DNA of 64,000 nucleotides from contig NC_017910.1 in assembly GCF_000262305.1 (NCBI RefSeq), positions 1,364,001 through 1,428,000 of the forward strand. Reading direction: 5' to 3'. The translations under genes were made by a program, and so were the position numbers. The notes under the pieces were generated by a model. It saw only the letters and a program-made list of their open reading frames with translations, did not search any database and was not told the DNA's origin. Shown here piece by piece: positions 48,935-59,715 of this stretch; the stretch's first letter is position 1; every line of letters begins with the position of its first letter. Source of the DNA: Shimwellia blattae DSM 4481 = NBRC 105725 (GTDB lineage Bacteria; Pseudomonadota; Gammaproteobacteria; Enterobacterales; Enterobacteriaceae).

Positions 48935-50089
48935 ATGGAACGAAACGTCACGCTCGATTTTGTCCGCGGCGTCGCCATCCTCGGCATCCTGCTGCTTAAT
49001 GTAACTGCTTTTGGGCTCCCCAAGGCCGGTTACCTCAATCCCGCCTGGGCTGGTCATATCAGCCAGGCGGATGCCTGGACCTGGGCACTGCTTGACCTGT
49101 TCGCCCAGGTGAAATTCCTCTCGCTGTTTGCGCTCCTGTTCGGGGCCGGGCTGTATATGCTGCTGCGCCGGGGCAAACGCTGGATCCAGGCGCGCTTAAC
49201 GCTGCTGGTCCTGCTTGGCTTTCTGCACAGTATTCTGCTGTGGGACGGGGATATCCTGCTGGCCTATGGCCTGGTGGGGGTCATCTGCTGGCGGCTGATC
49301 CGCGACGCCCACAGTAACCGGCAGTTATTTAACACCGGCGTGGTGCTGTACCTTATGGGGCTTGGGGTACTGGTGCTGCTGGGGGCTATCTCCTCCAGCC
49401 ATGCCAGCCGCCTCTGGGTGCCGGATGCGGCAACCGTTCAGTATGAAACCTGGTGGAAGCTGAGCGGTGGCGCCGTGGCGATGAAAAACCGCCTTAATCT
49501 GCTGGCGGATAATTTACTCGCGCTCGGTGCGCAGTACGGCTGGCAACTGGCCGGGATGATGCTGCTTGGTGCCGCGCTGATGCGCAGCGGCTGGCTGAGC
49601 GGGCGCTTCAGTCTGCACCATTACCGGCGTACCGGCCTGTGGCTTATCGTGCTGGGTATGGCTATTAATATTCCGGCGATCATTGCCCAGTGGCAGCTGG
49701 GGTGGGCGTACCGCTGGTGTGCGTTCTGGCTGCAAATCCCAAGGGAGCTGAGTGCGCCGTTCCAGGCCATTGGTTATGCCGCGCTGGCCTGGGGATTCTG
49801 GCCGCAGCTGGCCCCGCTACGGCTGGTGGCGGCCATTACCTGCGTCGGGCGCATGGCCCTCACCAACTACCTGCTGCAAACCCTGATTTGTATCACGCTG
49901 TTTTACCATATGGGCCTGTATATGGCGCTCAGCCGCACCCAGTTGCTGGTGCTGGTGCCGGGCATCTGGCTGGTTAACCTTGCGGTGTCGGTTATCTGGC
50001 TGCATTACTTCCGCCAGGGGCCCGTCGAGTGGCTGTGGCGGTATCTCACGGCCCGGGCCGTCGGGGCGCGTAAGGCCCTCTCCCGCTAG
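48935..50089 (+). CDS. yeiB: YeiB, DUF418 inner-membrane protein
   Basis: 384-residue membrane protein with DUF418 at the C-terminus and about ten helices; family start LDFVRGVAILGILLLN. Function unknown, though resemblance to acyltransferase-type membrane proteins has been noted. Probably co-transcribed with folE, as in E. coli. Confidence 0.92.
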   Translation: MERNVTLDFVRGVAILGILLLNVTAFGLPKAGYLNPAWAGHISQADAWTWALLDLFAQVKFLSLFALLFGAGLYMLLRRGKRWIQARLTLLVLLGFLHSILLWDGDILLAYGLVGVICWRLIRDAHSNRQLFNTGVVLYLMGLGVLVLLGAISSSHASRLWVPDAATVQYETWWKLSGGAVAMKNRLNLLADNLLALGAQYGWQLAGMMLLGAALMRSGWLSGRFSLHHYRRTGLWLIVLGMAINIPAIIAQWQLGWAYRWCAFWLQIPRELSAPFQAIGYAALAWGFWPQLAPLRLVAAITCVGRMALTNYLLQTLICITLFYHMGLYMALSRTQLLVLVPGIWLVNLAVSVIWLHYFRQGPVEWLWRYLTARAVGARKALSR

Positions 50090-50275
50090 ACTAACAGTGG
50101 CCCTCTGACATGGTCACGATGTGCGATTTTCACCTCCGGTAAGATTTTTGACCCGATTTGTCCGCCCCGGGGGCCGGGTTTGCGGTATGGTCATCCCCAT
50201 GATTTTTTTGCCATGCCCTGGCCCGCCAACCGTCCGGTGGGGGGGCTGGTTGTGCTCTGCACAGGGAGATTTGCC

Positions 50276-50503
50276 ATGATTTTGCGTTCGGATGGCCACT
50301 TTGTCATTGTTATTACCCGGGGATTACCGCGCCTGATGTGCCGGGGAAGGGTAGCGGGGGAGATCAGCTGTGAGGAGCGCCAGTTTGTGGTGCGGGTGCA
50401 TCCGACCATGATGTCACCGGTTTACTGCGGGCGCTACAGTAATCTTGCCCGGGCAACCGCCAGTTTGTGGCACCACCGCCTGCGGGCCGGGACGCAAGAG
50501 TGA
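50276..50503 (+). CDS. Hypothetical small protein, 75 residues
   Basis: Candidate gene from an ATG with AGGGAGA 6 nt upstream, ending exactly where the sanA stop begins on the other strand (TGATCA junction). Codon use is G/C-ending like its neighbours. The basic sequence has three Cys, a possible strand FVIVITRGL, and no signal peptide or membrane helix. No family recognised; it is not yeiS, which occupies this region in E. coli. The frame opens earlier (50180), without a good ribosome site. It could be non-coding. Confidence 0.4.
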   Translation: MILRSDGHFVIVITRGLPRLMCRGRVAGEISCEERQFVVRVHPTMMSPVYCGRYSNLARATASLWHHRLRAGTQE

Positions 50504-51241
<738 letters not shown>

Positions 51242-51358
51242 TCAGTACCTAAGTGAAAGTAATCTCAAGGTACTGTACCGCCCGCCTCAGCGCAAGGCGT
51301 GTGCGAGCAGGTGCGGACTTTTTCGCCAGGGAGGGCACGAAACCCCCCCGCAGCGTGA

Positions 51359-52243
51359 TCAGGCAGGTAAAACGCGCTCAATATTCGTGCAGCCGAGGGA
51401 TTTTAACGTGGCGACGGTGGCGTCCCACTGCACCAGCAGTGCACTGGCCCGCTCAGCCAGTACCGCCCGGCGGATATCCCGGGGCTGATAACCGGTAAGC
51501 CACGCCAGATTCAGCGCGGCCTGTAGCGGCGGGAGCGAGGGATTATAAGCTGCGTTTTCCGCATAACTGCCGGTTACCCGGGTGCCGTCTTTCATTTCCA
51601 GCGCCACACCCGAAGGGGAGTCGCTATAGGGGGCATGGCTGCGGTTGGCTGCCGCAATGGCCGCCTGGGCCAGGGCGTCGCCTTCTCCCCGCAACCCGTG
51701 GTCCACCTCATCAAGCAGCAGGGTGGTTATCTCCAGATCCCGTGGCCCGAACGCATCCGGTAAATAGTGGCCCAGGGTGTCGGGCTGGCGGCCGGGCAGG
51801 TGGATAGCCAGCCCGGTGCCGCTGTTCAGCTCATTCATAAACTGGCGGCAGTGGCCGCAGGGGGTGTAGTTCACGGTAATATCGGTCAGCTGGCGTTCAC
51901 CGCGCATCCAGGCGTGGGTAATGGCGCTTTGTTCCGCGTGAATGGTCTGCTGCATGGTAGTGCCGGGGAACTCCATATTGGCCCCCAGATAGAGGTTACC
52001 GCTTACCCCGCGGGCGACAGCGCCAACATTAAAATGCGAGATAGCCGTATGGGCGCAGGCTGCGGCCAGGGGCAGTAACGCAAAGGCCAGTGCATTATCG
52101 TCCAGGCCGCTACGCTGCTTAAGCTGCGCGACGGTGGCGGCACTGAACATGGCCGGGAAATGGTCTGCCGCCAGCAGCGGCCCGAGGGCTGAACGTAACG
52201 GCGCTGGCATTGCCGCCAGCACCGGCTCAAAACGAGGATCCAT
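51359..52243 (-). CDS. cdd: Cytidine deaminase
   Basis: Zinc enzyme deaminating cytidine and deoxycytidine. 294 residues, the E. coli length. Active site HAEQ with the catalytic Glu, and the zinc Cys pair in PCGHCRQF. The C-terminal degenerate deaminase copy is present ([21 protein letters not shown]). Follows yohJK; in E. coli it is controlled by CytR and CRP. Confidence 0.96.
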   Translation of the reverse strand: MDPRFEPVLAAMPAPLRSALGPLLAADHFPAMFSAATVAQLKQRSGLDDNALAFALLPLAAACAHTAISHFNVGAVARGVSGNLYLGANMEFPGTTMQQTIHAEQSAITHAWMRGERQLTDITVNYTPCGHCRQFMNELNSGTGLAIHLPGRQPDTLGHYLPDAFGPRDLEITTLLLDEVDHGLRGEGDALAQAAIAAANRSHAPYSDSPSGVALEMKDGTRVTGSYAENAAYNPSLPPLQAALNLAWLTGYQPRDIRRAVLAERASALLVQWDATVATLKSLGCTNIERVLPA

Positions 52244-52353
52244 GGCTGTGCCTCATAGTCAGTAACGGACCCGCAGTGTACGGGCCTGGTGCAACTTTAT
52301 ATGTGATCCTCGTCTATCAATTAATGCAAGAAATGTAATTATTGTTTGTTTTA

Positions 52354-52369
52354 TGTGTGTTGGCTCGCA
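52354..52369. promoter_or_regulatory. CRP-like site upstream of cdd
   Basis: TGTGT-GTTGGC-TCGCA matches TGTGA-N6-TCACA at 8 of 10 positions, about 110 bp before cdd and next to the yohK stop. A half-site TGTGA also occurs at 52302-52306. E. coli cdd has multiple CRP sites; no CytR site was identified here. Confidence 0.35.
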
Positions 52370-52370
52370 T

Positions 52371-53066
52371 TTAGCCGAAGATCGCCACAATCACCGGGAA
52401 CAGGAACGGCGCAACAAGCGAGGTAATAATCCCGCAAATTACCAGCGACAGTGAGCTGAATGCCCCTTCCTGGAAGTCCATCTCGGCACAGCGGGCGGTC
52501 CCCAGGGCGTGAGAGGCGGCCCCCATGGATAACCCGCGCGCCGCCTTGGTGGTGATGCGCATCAGGCTCAGCAGGGTAGGGCCAAATACCGCACCCAGGA
52601 TCCCGACGAAAATCACACACACTGCGCTGATGGCCGGAATACCGCCAATGCTGCTGCTGACTGCCATGGCGATAGGCGTGGTGACAGACTTAGGCATAAT
52701 CGAGGCGGCAATTTGCGGGGTCGCCCCCAGGGACAGGGCCACCGCCGTACCGGTGCACATGGCAACCAGGCTGCCGAAGAAGCAGATGGCAATAATGGAT
52801 TTCCAGCGGGCGCGGATCTGGTGTAGCTGCTCATAAAGCGGGAACGCCAGGGCAACCACGGCCGGTTGCAGCAGATCATTAAGAATTTTGCTGCCTTTAA
52901 AATAATGGTCGTAAGGGATATGGGTAAACATTAACACTGGAATGATCACCAGCATGGAAACCAGCAGCGGGTTTAATAACGGGTTTTTAATTAATGATCC
53001 CAGTTTCCGGGCCCCGAAAAATACCAGCAGCGTTAAAGGCAACGACCACCAGATATAACTCATCAT
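52371..53066 (-). CDS. yohK: YohK, LrgB/CidB-family membrane protein
   Basis: 231-residue inner-membrane protein with six to seven helices, LrgB family (IPSITTPIAM-like block [19 protein letters not shown]). Pairs with YohJ as a holin/antiholin-like or pyruvate-transport-type unit by analogy with CidAB/LrgAB; not proven in enterobacteria. Overlaps yohJ by 4 nt. Confidence 0.93.
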   Translation of the reverse strand: MMSYIWWSLPLTLLVFFGARKLGSLIKNPLLNPLLVSMLVIIPVLMFTHIPYDHYFKGSKILNDLLQPAVVALAFPLYEQLHQIRARWKSIIAICFFGSLVAMCTGTAVALSLGATPQIAASIMPKSVTTPIAMAVSSSIGGIPAISAVCVIFVGILGAVFGPTLLSLMRITTKAARGLSMGAASHALGTARCAEMDFQEGAFSSLSLVICGIITSLVAPFLFPVIVAIFG

Positions 53067-53464
53067 TTTTTACCAGCCTCTCTGTGACCAATAATTTTTT
53101 TCTCACCGTGGATCAGGTGCGAGCTCCAGCTGACCACCACCAGCACCACTAATGTACTGATAACGCAGGAGACCACCACCGGCCCAAACTGGGTGCGCAG
53201 CAGGTCAAAATATTGCATAACCCCAACACCGATAGGGACAAACAGCAGCGCCATATAGCGGATAAGCACATAGCAGCCGGGCATTACCCAGTCAGACGGC
53301 ATAATTTGCAGCCCCAGCAGCACGAATAAAATCAGCATACCGATAATGCTGCCAGGGATAGTGATAGGAAGCAGGGAGGCAATGCCAATCCCCACATACA
53401 GACAGATATAAATCAGGACAAACGCCCGGGCATACTGCCAGATGGTTAATAGTAACTTGTACAT
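53063..53464 (-). CDS. yohJ: YohJ, LrgA/CidA-family membrane protein
   Basis: 133-residue protein with four helices and the LrgA core [19 protein letters not shown]. The ATG at 53464 aligns with the E. coli YohJ start (IWQY at the same distance); upstream GTG and ATG codons are in frame but unlike the family. First gene of yohJK; its region ends against the mhb insertion. Confidence 0.92.
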   Translation of the reverse strand: MYKLLLTIWQYARAFVLIYICLYVGIGIASLLPITIPGSIIGMLILFVLLGLQIMPSDWVMPGCYVLIRYMALLFVPIGVGVMQYFDLLRTQFGPVVVSCVISTLVVLVVVSWSSHLIHGEKKIIGHREAGKK

Positions 53465-53598
53465 GGTGCTCACTCTCTGAAGAACGCATTCATCATACAA
53501 TTAAACCCTGAAATGTGCTACCGATCACATCATGAATTATGAGCATAACAAAGATTCCGTTAGTGCACGGTATTGCGTGAGGAATTGTTCGCCACTGG

Positions 53599-54516
53599 TC
53601 AGCGTTCTGGTTGTTGCTGAAGGTGCAGAATAAAGCGCTGCAGCGCCGTGGAGGCCTGGAGATCTTTGCGCCAGAACACCCCGACGCTGCCCTGCTGTTC
53701 AATGCGCGGCAGGGCCAGAATGGCAAGCTGGCCCTGGCGGGCGTAACGCCGGGCCAGGCGCCAGGAGAGAATGGAGATCATATCGCTGCTTTGCAGCATA
53801 TTGAGGGTGACATTCATGGAGGCCGATTCAATGGTGTTTTCCGGCATCATGATGCCGTTATCCACCAGCGCGCTGTCGATACTGATACGGATAGGGGTAC
53901 TGGCAGGCCAGACAATCCAGCGCCAGGAGGCGAGCGCATCCCAGCTGATACCGCTCTGGCGGGCGAGGGGATGATCGGTACGCGCCACAAAACAGACCGG
54001 CTCGGTATACAAAACCCGGTAATTGAGCGGCAGATTCAGCGCCTTGCCGCCCACCCGCCCGACCACCACATCCAGATTACCGGCCAGCAGATCCTGTAGC
54101 AGCGGCGTCATCACCATTTCAGCTATCTGCAGGTTCAGCTCCGGCATCTCTTCCAGCAGATTCAGGATAGCCTGGGCCACACAGTCGGTCGCCACCGGTG
54201 AGCAGCCCACTTTAAGGCTGCCTACCATCCCGCCACGGCGAAACCGCTCCAGCTCACTGCGCGAGCGCTGCACATCGTTGATCACGCGCTGGGCGTGCTC
54301 CAGCAGTAATTTGCCGCCCTCCGTCGGGCGCAGCCCCTTACGGTGGCGCTCAAACAGGGCAAAGCCGACATCCTCTTCCAGGGAGAGCAACCATTTGGAG
54401 AGCGCAGGCTGGGTGATATTCATCATTCTGGCAACCTGAGTCAGGTTGCCCTGTTCGGCCATCATCACCAGTGTCTGCCAGTGGTGTAAGCGTAATTTCT
54501 GGGTCCAGTCTGCCAT
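53599..54516 (-). CDS. mhbR: LysR-family regulator of the mhb cluster
   Basis: 305-residue LysR regulator: helix-turn-helix at ~10-70 (LVMMAEQGNLTQVARMMNITQPALSKWL), then an effector-binding domain. It is divergent from mhbTDHIM with a 122-bp gap, the arrangement of the Klebsiella mhbR regulator that activates the pathway with 3-hydroxybenzoate. Function assigned mainly by position. Confidence 0.82.
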   Translation of the reverse strand: MADWTQKLRLHHWQTLVMMAEQGNLTQVARMMNITQPALSKWLLSLEEDVGFALFERHRKGLRPTEGGKLLLEHAQRVINDVQRSRSELERFRRGGMVGSLKVGCSPVATDCVAQAILNLLEEMPELNLQIAEMVMTPLLQDLLAGNLDVVVGRVGGKALNLPLNYRVLYTEPVCFVARTDHPLARQSGISWDALASWRWIVWPASTPIRISIDSALVDNGIMMPENTIESASMNVTLNMLQSSDMISILSWRLARRYARQGQLAILALPRIEQQGSVGVFWRKDLQASTALQRFILHLQQQPER

Positions 54517-54638
54517 CCATAACCTCCGGGTTATACCTCTGCCTGAAATACCATTGTACTTTGCATCCCTTCAGTTACAACATCACAACATAAGTAAAAC
54601 AAACACAACATCTACCCTATATTATCGAGGCACACATT
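54517..54638 (+). promoter_or_regulatory. mhbR-mhbT divergent control region
   Basis: 122 bp, AT-rich. TATATT at 54618-54623 is a fair -10 for mhbT, with no good -35 at the right distance, as expected for an activator-dependent promoter. A definite T-N11-A LysR box could not be singled out. Confidence 0.45.
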
Positions 54639-55985
54639 ATGACCCTGCGACGTGAGCTCCAGGTGCTGATCGACAGCGCCCCGGTGAGCGCCATTCAGTG
54701 GCGCGTCATCATCTGCTGTTTTCTGGTGGTGATGATGGACGGTTTTGATACCGCCGCAATTGGTTTTATTGCGCCGGATATTCGCCAGCACTGGCAGTTA
54801 ACGGCCGCAGATCTGGCGCCGCTGTTCGGGGCTGGTCTGCTGGGGCTGACGGCGGGTGCACTGCTGTGTGGCCCGTTATCGGACAGATTTGGCCGTAAGC
54901 GGGTGATTGAATACTGTGTGCTGTTTTTCGGGGTGCTGAGTTTCGCGTCTGCCTTTGCGCCCGATCTGCACACCCTGATTATTCTGCGCTTTCTGACCGG
55001 CCTGGGCCTGGGTGGGGCGATGCCAAACACCATTACCATGACCTCTGAATTTCTGCCCGCCCGCCGCCGCGCGGCGCTGGTCACGCTGATGTTCTGCGGG
55101 TTCACCCTTGGCTCGGCGGCGGGGGGAATATTCAGCGCCCTGCTGGTGTCGCTGATTGGCTGGCACGGCATTCTGATTGTGGGCGGGGTGCTGCCGGTTG
55201 TGCTGGCGGTGGCCCTGTTCTTCGTGCTGCCGGAATCCCCGCGCTGGCAGGTACGCCGGGGGGCAGACTCCCGCCTGGTTGCTGCCACCCTCAGCCGCAT
55301 TACCGGTGAGAGCTATCACGGGGTCACCTTCTACCTTAATGAGCCGCCTCCGTCCAGAAACAGCGCCGCAGCCCTTTTTGCCGGGCGCACCGGTCTGATA
55401 ACCCTGATGTTATGGACCGCCTTCTTTATGAGCCTGTTGATTGTCTACCTGCTGAGCAGCTGGATGCCAACCCTGCTGAACCATCGCGGCATTGATTTAC
55501 AGCACGCCTCCTGGATAACCGCCGCATTTCAGGTGGGGGGCACTTTCGGGGCGCTGCTGCTGGGCGGGCTGATGGATCGCTACAACCCCTTCCGGGTGCT
55601 GGCCGCCAGTTATCTGCTGGGTGCCCTGTGTATCGTGATGATTGGCCTGTCTGAAAACGCATTGTGGATGATGGCGCTGGCGATTTTCGGCACCGGGATC
55701 GGCGTAAGCGGCTCCCAGGTGGGCATGAATGCCCTGAGCGCCACGTTATATCCCACCCAGTGCCGGGCCACCGGTGTGAGCTGGGCCAATGCCGCAGGCC
55801 GCTGTGGCGCCATTGTGGGCTCCCTGGCGGGCGGCCTGATGATGATGACGAATATCGCCTTTAACACTCTGTTTTTAGTGATTGCTGTACCCGCGCTGAT
55901 TGCGGCGCTGATGCTGATACTGCTCAACCGGGCCGCTGCGCCCGCCCGCTCAGCCCTGCCGGCGGCCGCGCCGGTGAGCGAGTAA
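54639..55985 (+). CDS. mhbT: MhbT, 3-hydroxybenzoate transporter (MFS, AAHS family)
   Basis: 448-residue aromatic acid:proton symporter with 12 helices. AAHS marks are [15 protein letters not shown] in helix 1 (Asp needed for proton coupling in relatives such as PcaK) and [12 protein letters not shown] in loop 2-3. In Klebsiella MhbT imports 3-hydroxybenzoate. First gene of mhbTDHIM; GAGG about 8 nt before the ATG. Confidence 0.9.
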   Translation: MTLRRELQVLIDSAPVSAIQWRVIICCFLVVMMDGFDTAAIGFIAPDIRQHWQLTAADLAPLFGAGLLGLTAGALLCGPLSDRFGRKRVIEYCVLFFGVLSFASAFAPDLHTLIILRFLTGLGLGGAMPNTITMTSEFLPARRRAALVTLMFCGFTLGSAAGGIFSALLVSLIGWHGILIVGGVLPVVLAVALFFVLPESPRWQVRRGADSRLVAATLSRITGESYHGVTFYLNEPPPSRNSAAALFAGRTGLITLMLWTAFFMSLLIVYLLSSWMPTLLNHRGIDLQHASWITAAFQVGGTFGALLLGGLMDRYNPFRVLAASYLLGALCIVMIGLSENALWMMALAIFGTGIGVSGSQVGMNALSATLYPTQCRATGVSWANAAGRCGAIVGSLAGGLMMMTNIAFNTLFLVIAVPALIAALMLILLNRAAAPARSALPAAAPVSE

Positions 55986-56013
55986 ATCAGCCTGCGACTT
56001 AAGGAGAATAATA

Positions 56014-57069
56014 ATGTCTGAAACCACCACTGTTACCCCGGACACGCTACAGGCTCGCCGCCTGCAGTATTACCAGCGGATCTCGGATATGAATCTGACC
56101 CCGCTGTGGGAATCGCTGCACAACCTGGTGCCGAAAACCCCGAACGCCAACTGCGCCCCGGCTCTGTGGCACTACGATGCCATCCGCCCGCTGTTAATGG
56201 AAAGCGGCAAGCTGATTGGCGCCAAAGAGGCGGTGCGCCGGGTGCTGGTGCTGGAAAACCCGCAGCTGCGCGGCGAATCATCGATAACCAAATCCCTGTA
56301 TGCCGGGTTGCAGCTGATTCTGCCCGGCGAGGTGGCACCCAGCCATCGCCACAACCAGTCGGCGCTGCGCTTTATTATTGAAGGCAGCGGCGCGTTTACC
56401 GCCGTTGACGGTGAGCGCACCCAGATGCATCCGGGCGATTTTATTCTGACCCCCCAGTGGCGCTGGCATGACCACGGTAACCCGGGGGATCAGCCGGTGG
56501 TCTGGCTTGATGGCCTGGATCTGCCGCTGGTTAACTATCTGGGGTGCGGCTTTGCGGAGGATTACCCGCAGGAGCAGCAGCCGGTTACCCGCCCTGAGGG
56601 GGACTATGTGGCGCGCTATACCGCGAATATGCTGCCGCTGCGCCACCAGAAAGGCAACTCGTCACCCATCTTTAACTACCGCTACGAGCGCAGCCGCGAA
56701 GCGTTGCAGGACCTGACCCGCTTTGGCGATCCGGATCCCTGGGAAGGCTATAAATTGCGCTACGTTAACCCGGAAAACGGCGGCTACCCGATGCCCTCCA
56801 TCGGCGCATTTTTACAGTTGTTACCGAAAGGCTTCCGCTCTGAACCTGCCCGCAGCACCGACAGCACCATCTACCACGTGGTGGAGGGGAGCGGCCAGGT
56901 GCGGGTGGGCAACCAGACGTTCGACTACCGGGCCAAAGATATCTTTGTGGTGCCCACCTGGCACGATCTCTCCTTCGTTACCCACGAAGAGAGCGTTCTT
57001 TTCAGCTTCTCTGACCGTCCGGTCCAGGAAGCTCTGGGATTATTTCGCGAATCACGCCACACATTTTGA
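56014..57069 (+). CDS. mhbD: Gentisate 1,2-dioxygenase
   Basis: Bicupin Fe(II) dioxygenase that opens gentisate to maleylpyruvate. 351 residues. The first cupin carries the metal-binding His in [12 protein letters not shown]; a second cupin lies at ~270-340 ([16 protein letters not shown]). AAGGAG precedes the ATG. It lies 28 nt after mhbT and 17 nt before mhbH. Confidence 0.93.
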   Translation: MSETTTVTPDTLQARRLQYYQRISDMNLTPLWESLHNLVPKTPNANCAPALWHYDAIRPLLMESGKLIGAKEAVRRVLVLENPQLRGESSITKSLYAGLQLILPGEVAPSHRHNQSALRFIIEGSGAFTAVDGERTQMHPGDFILTPQWRWHDHGNPGDQPVVWLDGLDLPLVNYLGCGFAEDYPQEQQPVTRPEGDYVARYTANMLPLRHQKGNSSPIFNYRYERSREALQDLTRFGDPDPWEGYKLRYVNPENGGYPMPSIGAFLQLLPKGFRSEPARSTDSTIYHVVEGSGQVRVGNQTFDYRAKDIFVVPTWHDLSFVTHEESVLFSFSDRPVQEALGLFRESRHTF

Positions 57070-57086
57070 CTGTAAGGAGCATTAAC

Positions 57087-57788
57087 ATGACTCAGTATGT
57101 ATTCCAGCCACAGCCTGCCGTTACCGTACCGGTTGCCAACAGCGACGCCCAGTTCCCGGTTCACCGCATTTACTGTGTGGGCCGCAACTACGCCGCCCAC
57201 GCCCGGGAGATGGGGTTTGACCCGGATCGCGAGCCGCCGTTCTTCTTCTGTAAGCCCGCAGACGCCATTGTCCCGGTGGCCGCAGGCACTACCCTTGAGC
57301 TGCCATACCCGGCCCAGACCGACAACTACCACTATGAGATTGAGCTGGTGGTTGCCATTGGCAAAGCCGGGCGCGACATTCCGGTAGAGCAGGCCCATGA
57401 ATATGTCTGGGGCTATGCCACCGGGCTGGATATGACCCGCCGCGACCGCCAGATGGAGATGCGCCAGATGGGCCGCCCGTGGGAAATTGGCAAAGCCTTT
57501 GATTTGTCCGCGCCGATTGCACCGCTGCACCCGGCCAGCCAGAGCGCAAGCATTGAAAGCGCGCCTATCTGGTTACAGGTGAACGGTGAAGATCACCAGC
57601 GCAGCGATATCCGCCACCTGATCTGGTCAGTCAATGAAACCATCAGCTACCTGTCCGGCTTCTTCGAATTACAGCCCGGGGATCTGATTTTCACCGGTAC
57701 GCCGGAAGGGGTAGGCCCGGTGGTGAAGGGCGATGTTATCACCGGTGGTGTTGACGGGCTGACCCCGATTGCAGTGAAAGTGGTGTAA
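57087..57788 (+). CDS. mhbH: Fumarylpyruvate hydrolase
   Basis: FAH-family hydrolase cleaving fumarylpyruvate to fumarate and pyruvate. 233 residues. Metal-site motifs: [28 protein letters not shown] (two acidic ligands) and [12 protein letters not shown]. The ATG at 57087 has AAGGAG 7 nt upstream; the open extension to 57066 lies across the mhbD stop and is rejected. Confidence 0.92.
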   Translation: MTQYVFQPQPAVTVPVANSDAQFPVHRIYCVGRNYAAHAREMGFDPDREPPFFFCKPADAIVPVAAGTTLELPYPAQTDNYHYEIELVVAIGKAGRDIPVEQAHEYVWGYATGLDMTRRDRQMEMRQMGRPWEIGKAFDLSAPIAPLHPASQSASIESAPIWLQVNGEDHQRSDIRHLIWSVNETISYLSGFFELQPGDLIFTGTPEGVGPVVKGDVITGGVDGLTPIAVKVV

Positions 57789-57802
57789 CGGCGGAGGCAG
57801 TC

Positions 57803-58444
57803 ATGAAGTTACTGAGTTTTTTTAACAGCTCCGCCTCATACCGGGTGCGTATCGCCCTCGGGCTGAAGGGCATTGAATACCAGACCGAAGGGGTCAATAT
57901 CCGCATTGGTGAGCAGCAGCAGCTGGCTTACCGGCGGCTGAACCCGACCGGGCTGGTGCCGACCCTGATTGATGACCAGGGCGATGCCCACGGTCAGTCG
58001 CTGGCGATAATCGACTGGCTGGACAGGCAATACCCGGCACAGCCGCTGATCCCGGCGGACGGTGCTGCCCGGGACAAGGTGCTGGAGATTGCCTGCGTGA
58101 TTGCCTGCGACATTCACCCGATAAACAACATGCGGGTGCTGCGCTACCTGACAGACGAGCTGAAAATCAGCGAAACGCAGAAAAACCAGTGGTACGCCCA
58201 CTGGATAGCTCAGGGAATGGGTGCGGTAGAGCAGTTACTCAAACGCAGCAGCGGCCGCTTTTGTGTCGGGGATACCCCGACCCTGGCCGACTGCTGCCTG
58301 ATCCCGCAAATGGCCAATGCCCTGCGAATGAACTGCGACCTGAGCAGCTACCCGCGCTGCCTCGCCGTATGGGAGGCCTGCCAGGGGCTACCGGCGTTTA
58401 TCGCCGCCGCCCCGGAAAACCAGACAGATAAGATCCCGGCCTGA
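57803..58444 (+). CDS. mhbI: Maleylpyruvate isomerase, glutathione-dependent
   Basis: Zeta-class glutathione transferase that turns maleylpyruvate into fumarylpyruvate using glutathione as cofactor. 213 residues. The thioredoxin-fold N-terminus has the zeta motif SSASYRVRIALGLKGI; the helical C-terminal domain has the CVGDTPTLADCCLIPQ motif. Fourth gene of the mhb operon, with 14-nt gaps on both sides. Confidence 0.93.
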   Translation: MKLLSFFNSSASYRVRIALGLKGIEYQTEGVNIRIGEQQQLAYRRLNPTGLVPTLIDDQGDAHGQSLAIIDWLDRQYPAQPLIPADGAARDKVLEIACVIACDIHPINNMRVLRYLTDELKISETQKNQWYAHWIAQGMGAVEQLLKRSSGRFCVGDTPTLADCCLIPQMANALRMNCDLSSYPRCLAVWEACQGLPAFIAAAPENQTDKIPA

Positions 58445-58457
58445 GGAGGACCCAGAC

Positions 58458-59651
58458 ATGGCAAAAGTTAAAAGCGCAATCATTGTTGGTGGCGGTATCG
58501 GCGGGGCGGCAACGGCGCTCTCCCTGGCCCGCAAAGGCATTGATGTCATGCTGCTGGAGAAGGCCCACGAAATTGGTGAAATTGGTGCCGGGATCCAGCT
58601 GGGGCCTAACGCCTTCTCCGCCCTTGATAGCCTTGGGGTGGGGGAGATAGCCCGCCAGCGTGCCGTATTTACGGACCATATTTCGATGATGGATGCGGTT
58701 GACGCTGAGCAGGTGGTGCGCATTGAAACCGGGCAGGCGTTTCGTGACCACTTTGGCGGGCCTTATGCGGTTATCCACCGGGTTGATATTCACGCGACCG
58801 TCTGGGAAGCAGCCCTGCGCCACCCGGGCGTGCAGTACCGTACGGCAACCCAGGTGGTGGAGATCCGCCAGACCGGGGACAACGTCACCGTCTGGGACGA
58901 TAAAGGCAACAGCTGGACGGCGGACATTCTGCTGGGCTGTGACGGGGTTAAATCCGTGGTGCGCCAGTCCCTGCTGGGGGATACCCCCCGGGTAACCGGG
59001 CACGTGGTGTACCGGGCCGTGGTGGACGAAGCGGATATGCCAGACGACCTGCGCATTAACGCCCCGGTCCTGTGGGCTGGCCCGCACTGCCACCTGGTGC
59101 ACTACCCGCTGCGCGGCGGCAAACAGTACAACCTGGTGGTCACCTTCCACAGCCGCGAGCAGGAAGAGTGGGGCGTGCGCGACGGCAGTAAAGAAGAGGT
59201 GATGTCCTACTTCCAGGGGATCCACCCGCGCCCGCGCCAGATGCTGGACAAACCCACCAGCTGGCGGCGCTGGTCCACGGCAGATCGTGAACCGGTTGCC
59301 AAATGGGGCAATGAGCGCGTAACGCTGATTGGCGATGCGGCACACCCGGTGGCCCAGTATATGGCCCAGGGGGCCTGTATGGCGCTGGAAGATGCCGTCA
59401 CCATTGGAAAGGCGCTGGAGCAGTGTGATTTTGATGCGGCCCGGGCCTTTGCGCTGTATGAGTCGGTGCGCATTCCGCGCACGGCGCGTATCGTCTGGTC
59501 TACCCGGGAGATGGGGCGCATTTACCACGCCGCCGGGGTGGAGCGCCAGGTGCGCAACCTGCTATGGAAAGGGAAAAATCAGCAGGAGTTCTACCGGGCA
59601 CTTGAATGGCTGTATGGCTGGAAAGAAGAGAATTGCCTGACACCCCGTTAA
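58458..59651 (+). CDS. mhbM: 3-hydroxybenzoate 6-monooxygenase
   Basis: FAD/NADH hydroxylase making gentisate from 3-hydroxybenzoate. 397 residues. The Rossmann motif GGGIGGAATALSLARKG lies near the N-terminus, the DG motif GCDGVKSVVR at ~155-165, and the FAD-ribityl GD motif LIGDAAHPVAQYMAQG at ~290. Last gene of the operon and the first catalytic step. Confidence 0.94.
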   Translation: MAKVKSAIIVGGGIGGAATALSLARKGIDVMLLEKAHEIGEIGAGIQLGPNAFSALDSLGVGEIARQRAVFTDHISMMDAVDAEQVVRIETGQAFRDHFGGPYAVIHRVDIHATVWEAALRHPGVQYRTATQVVEIRQTGDNVTVWDDKGNSWTADILLGCDGVKSVVRQSLLGDTPRVTGHVVYRAVVDEADMPDDLRINAPVLWAGPHCHLVHYPLRGGKQYNLVVTFHSREQEEWGVRDGSKEEVMSYFQGIHPRPRQMLDKPTSWRRWSTADREPVAKWGNERVTLIGDAAHPVAQYMAQGACMALEDAVTIGKALEQCDFDAARAFALYESVRIPRTARIVWSTREMGRIYHAAGVERQVRNLLWKGKNQQEFYRALEWLYGWKEENCLTPR

Positions 59652-59672
59652 CCCCATTCCGTAACGGCAACG

Positions 59673-59701
59673 GAGGCGCTACTATAGCGCCTCTTTTTTT
59701 T
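59673..59701 (+). terminator. Terminator of mhbTDHIM
   Basis: GAGGCGCTA (59673-59681), loop CTA, TAGCGCCTC (59685-59693), then T8 to 59701. Strong; it ends only 14 nt before the dusC start. Confidence 0.92.
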
Positions 59702-59715
59702 GCTGCGGGCCGAAT

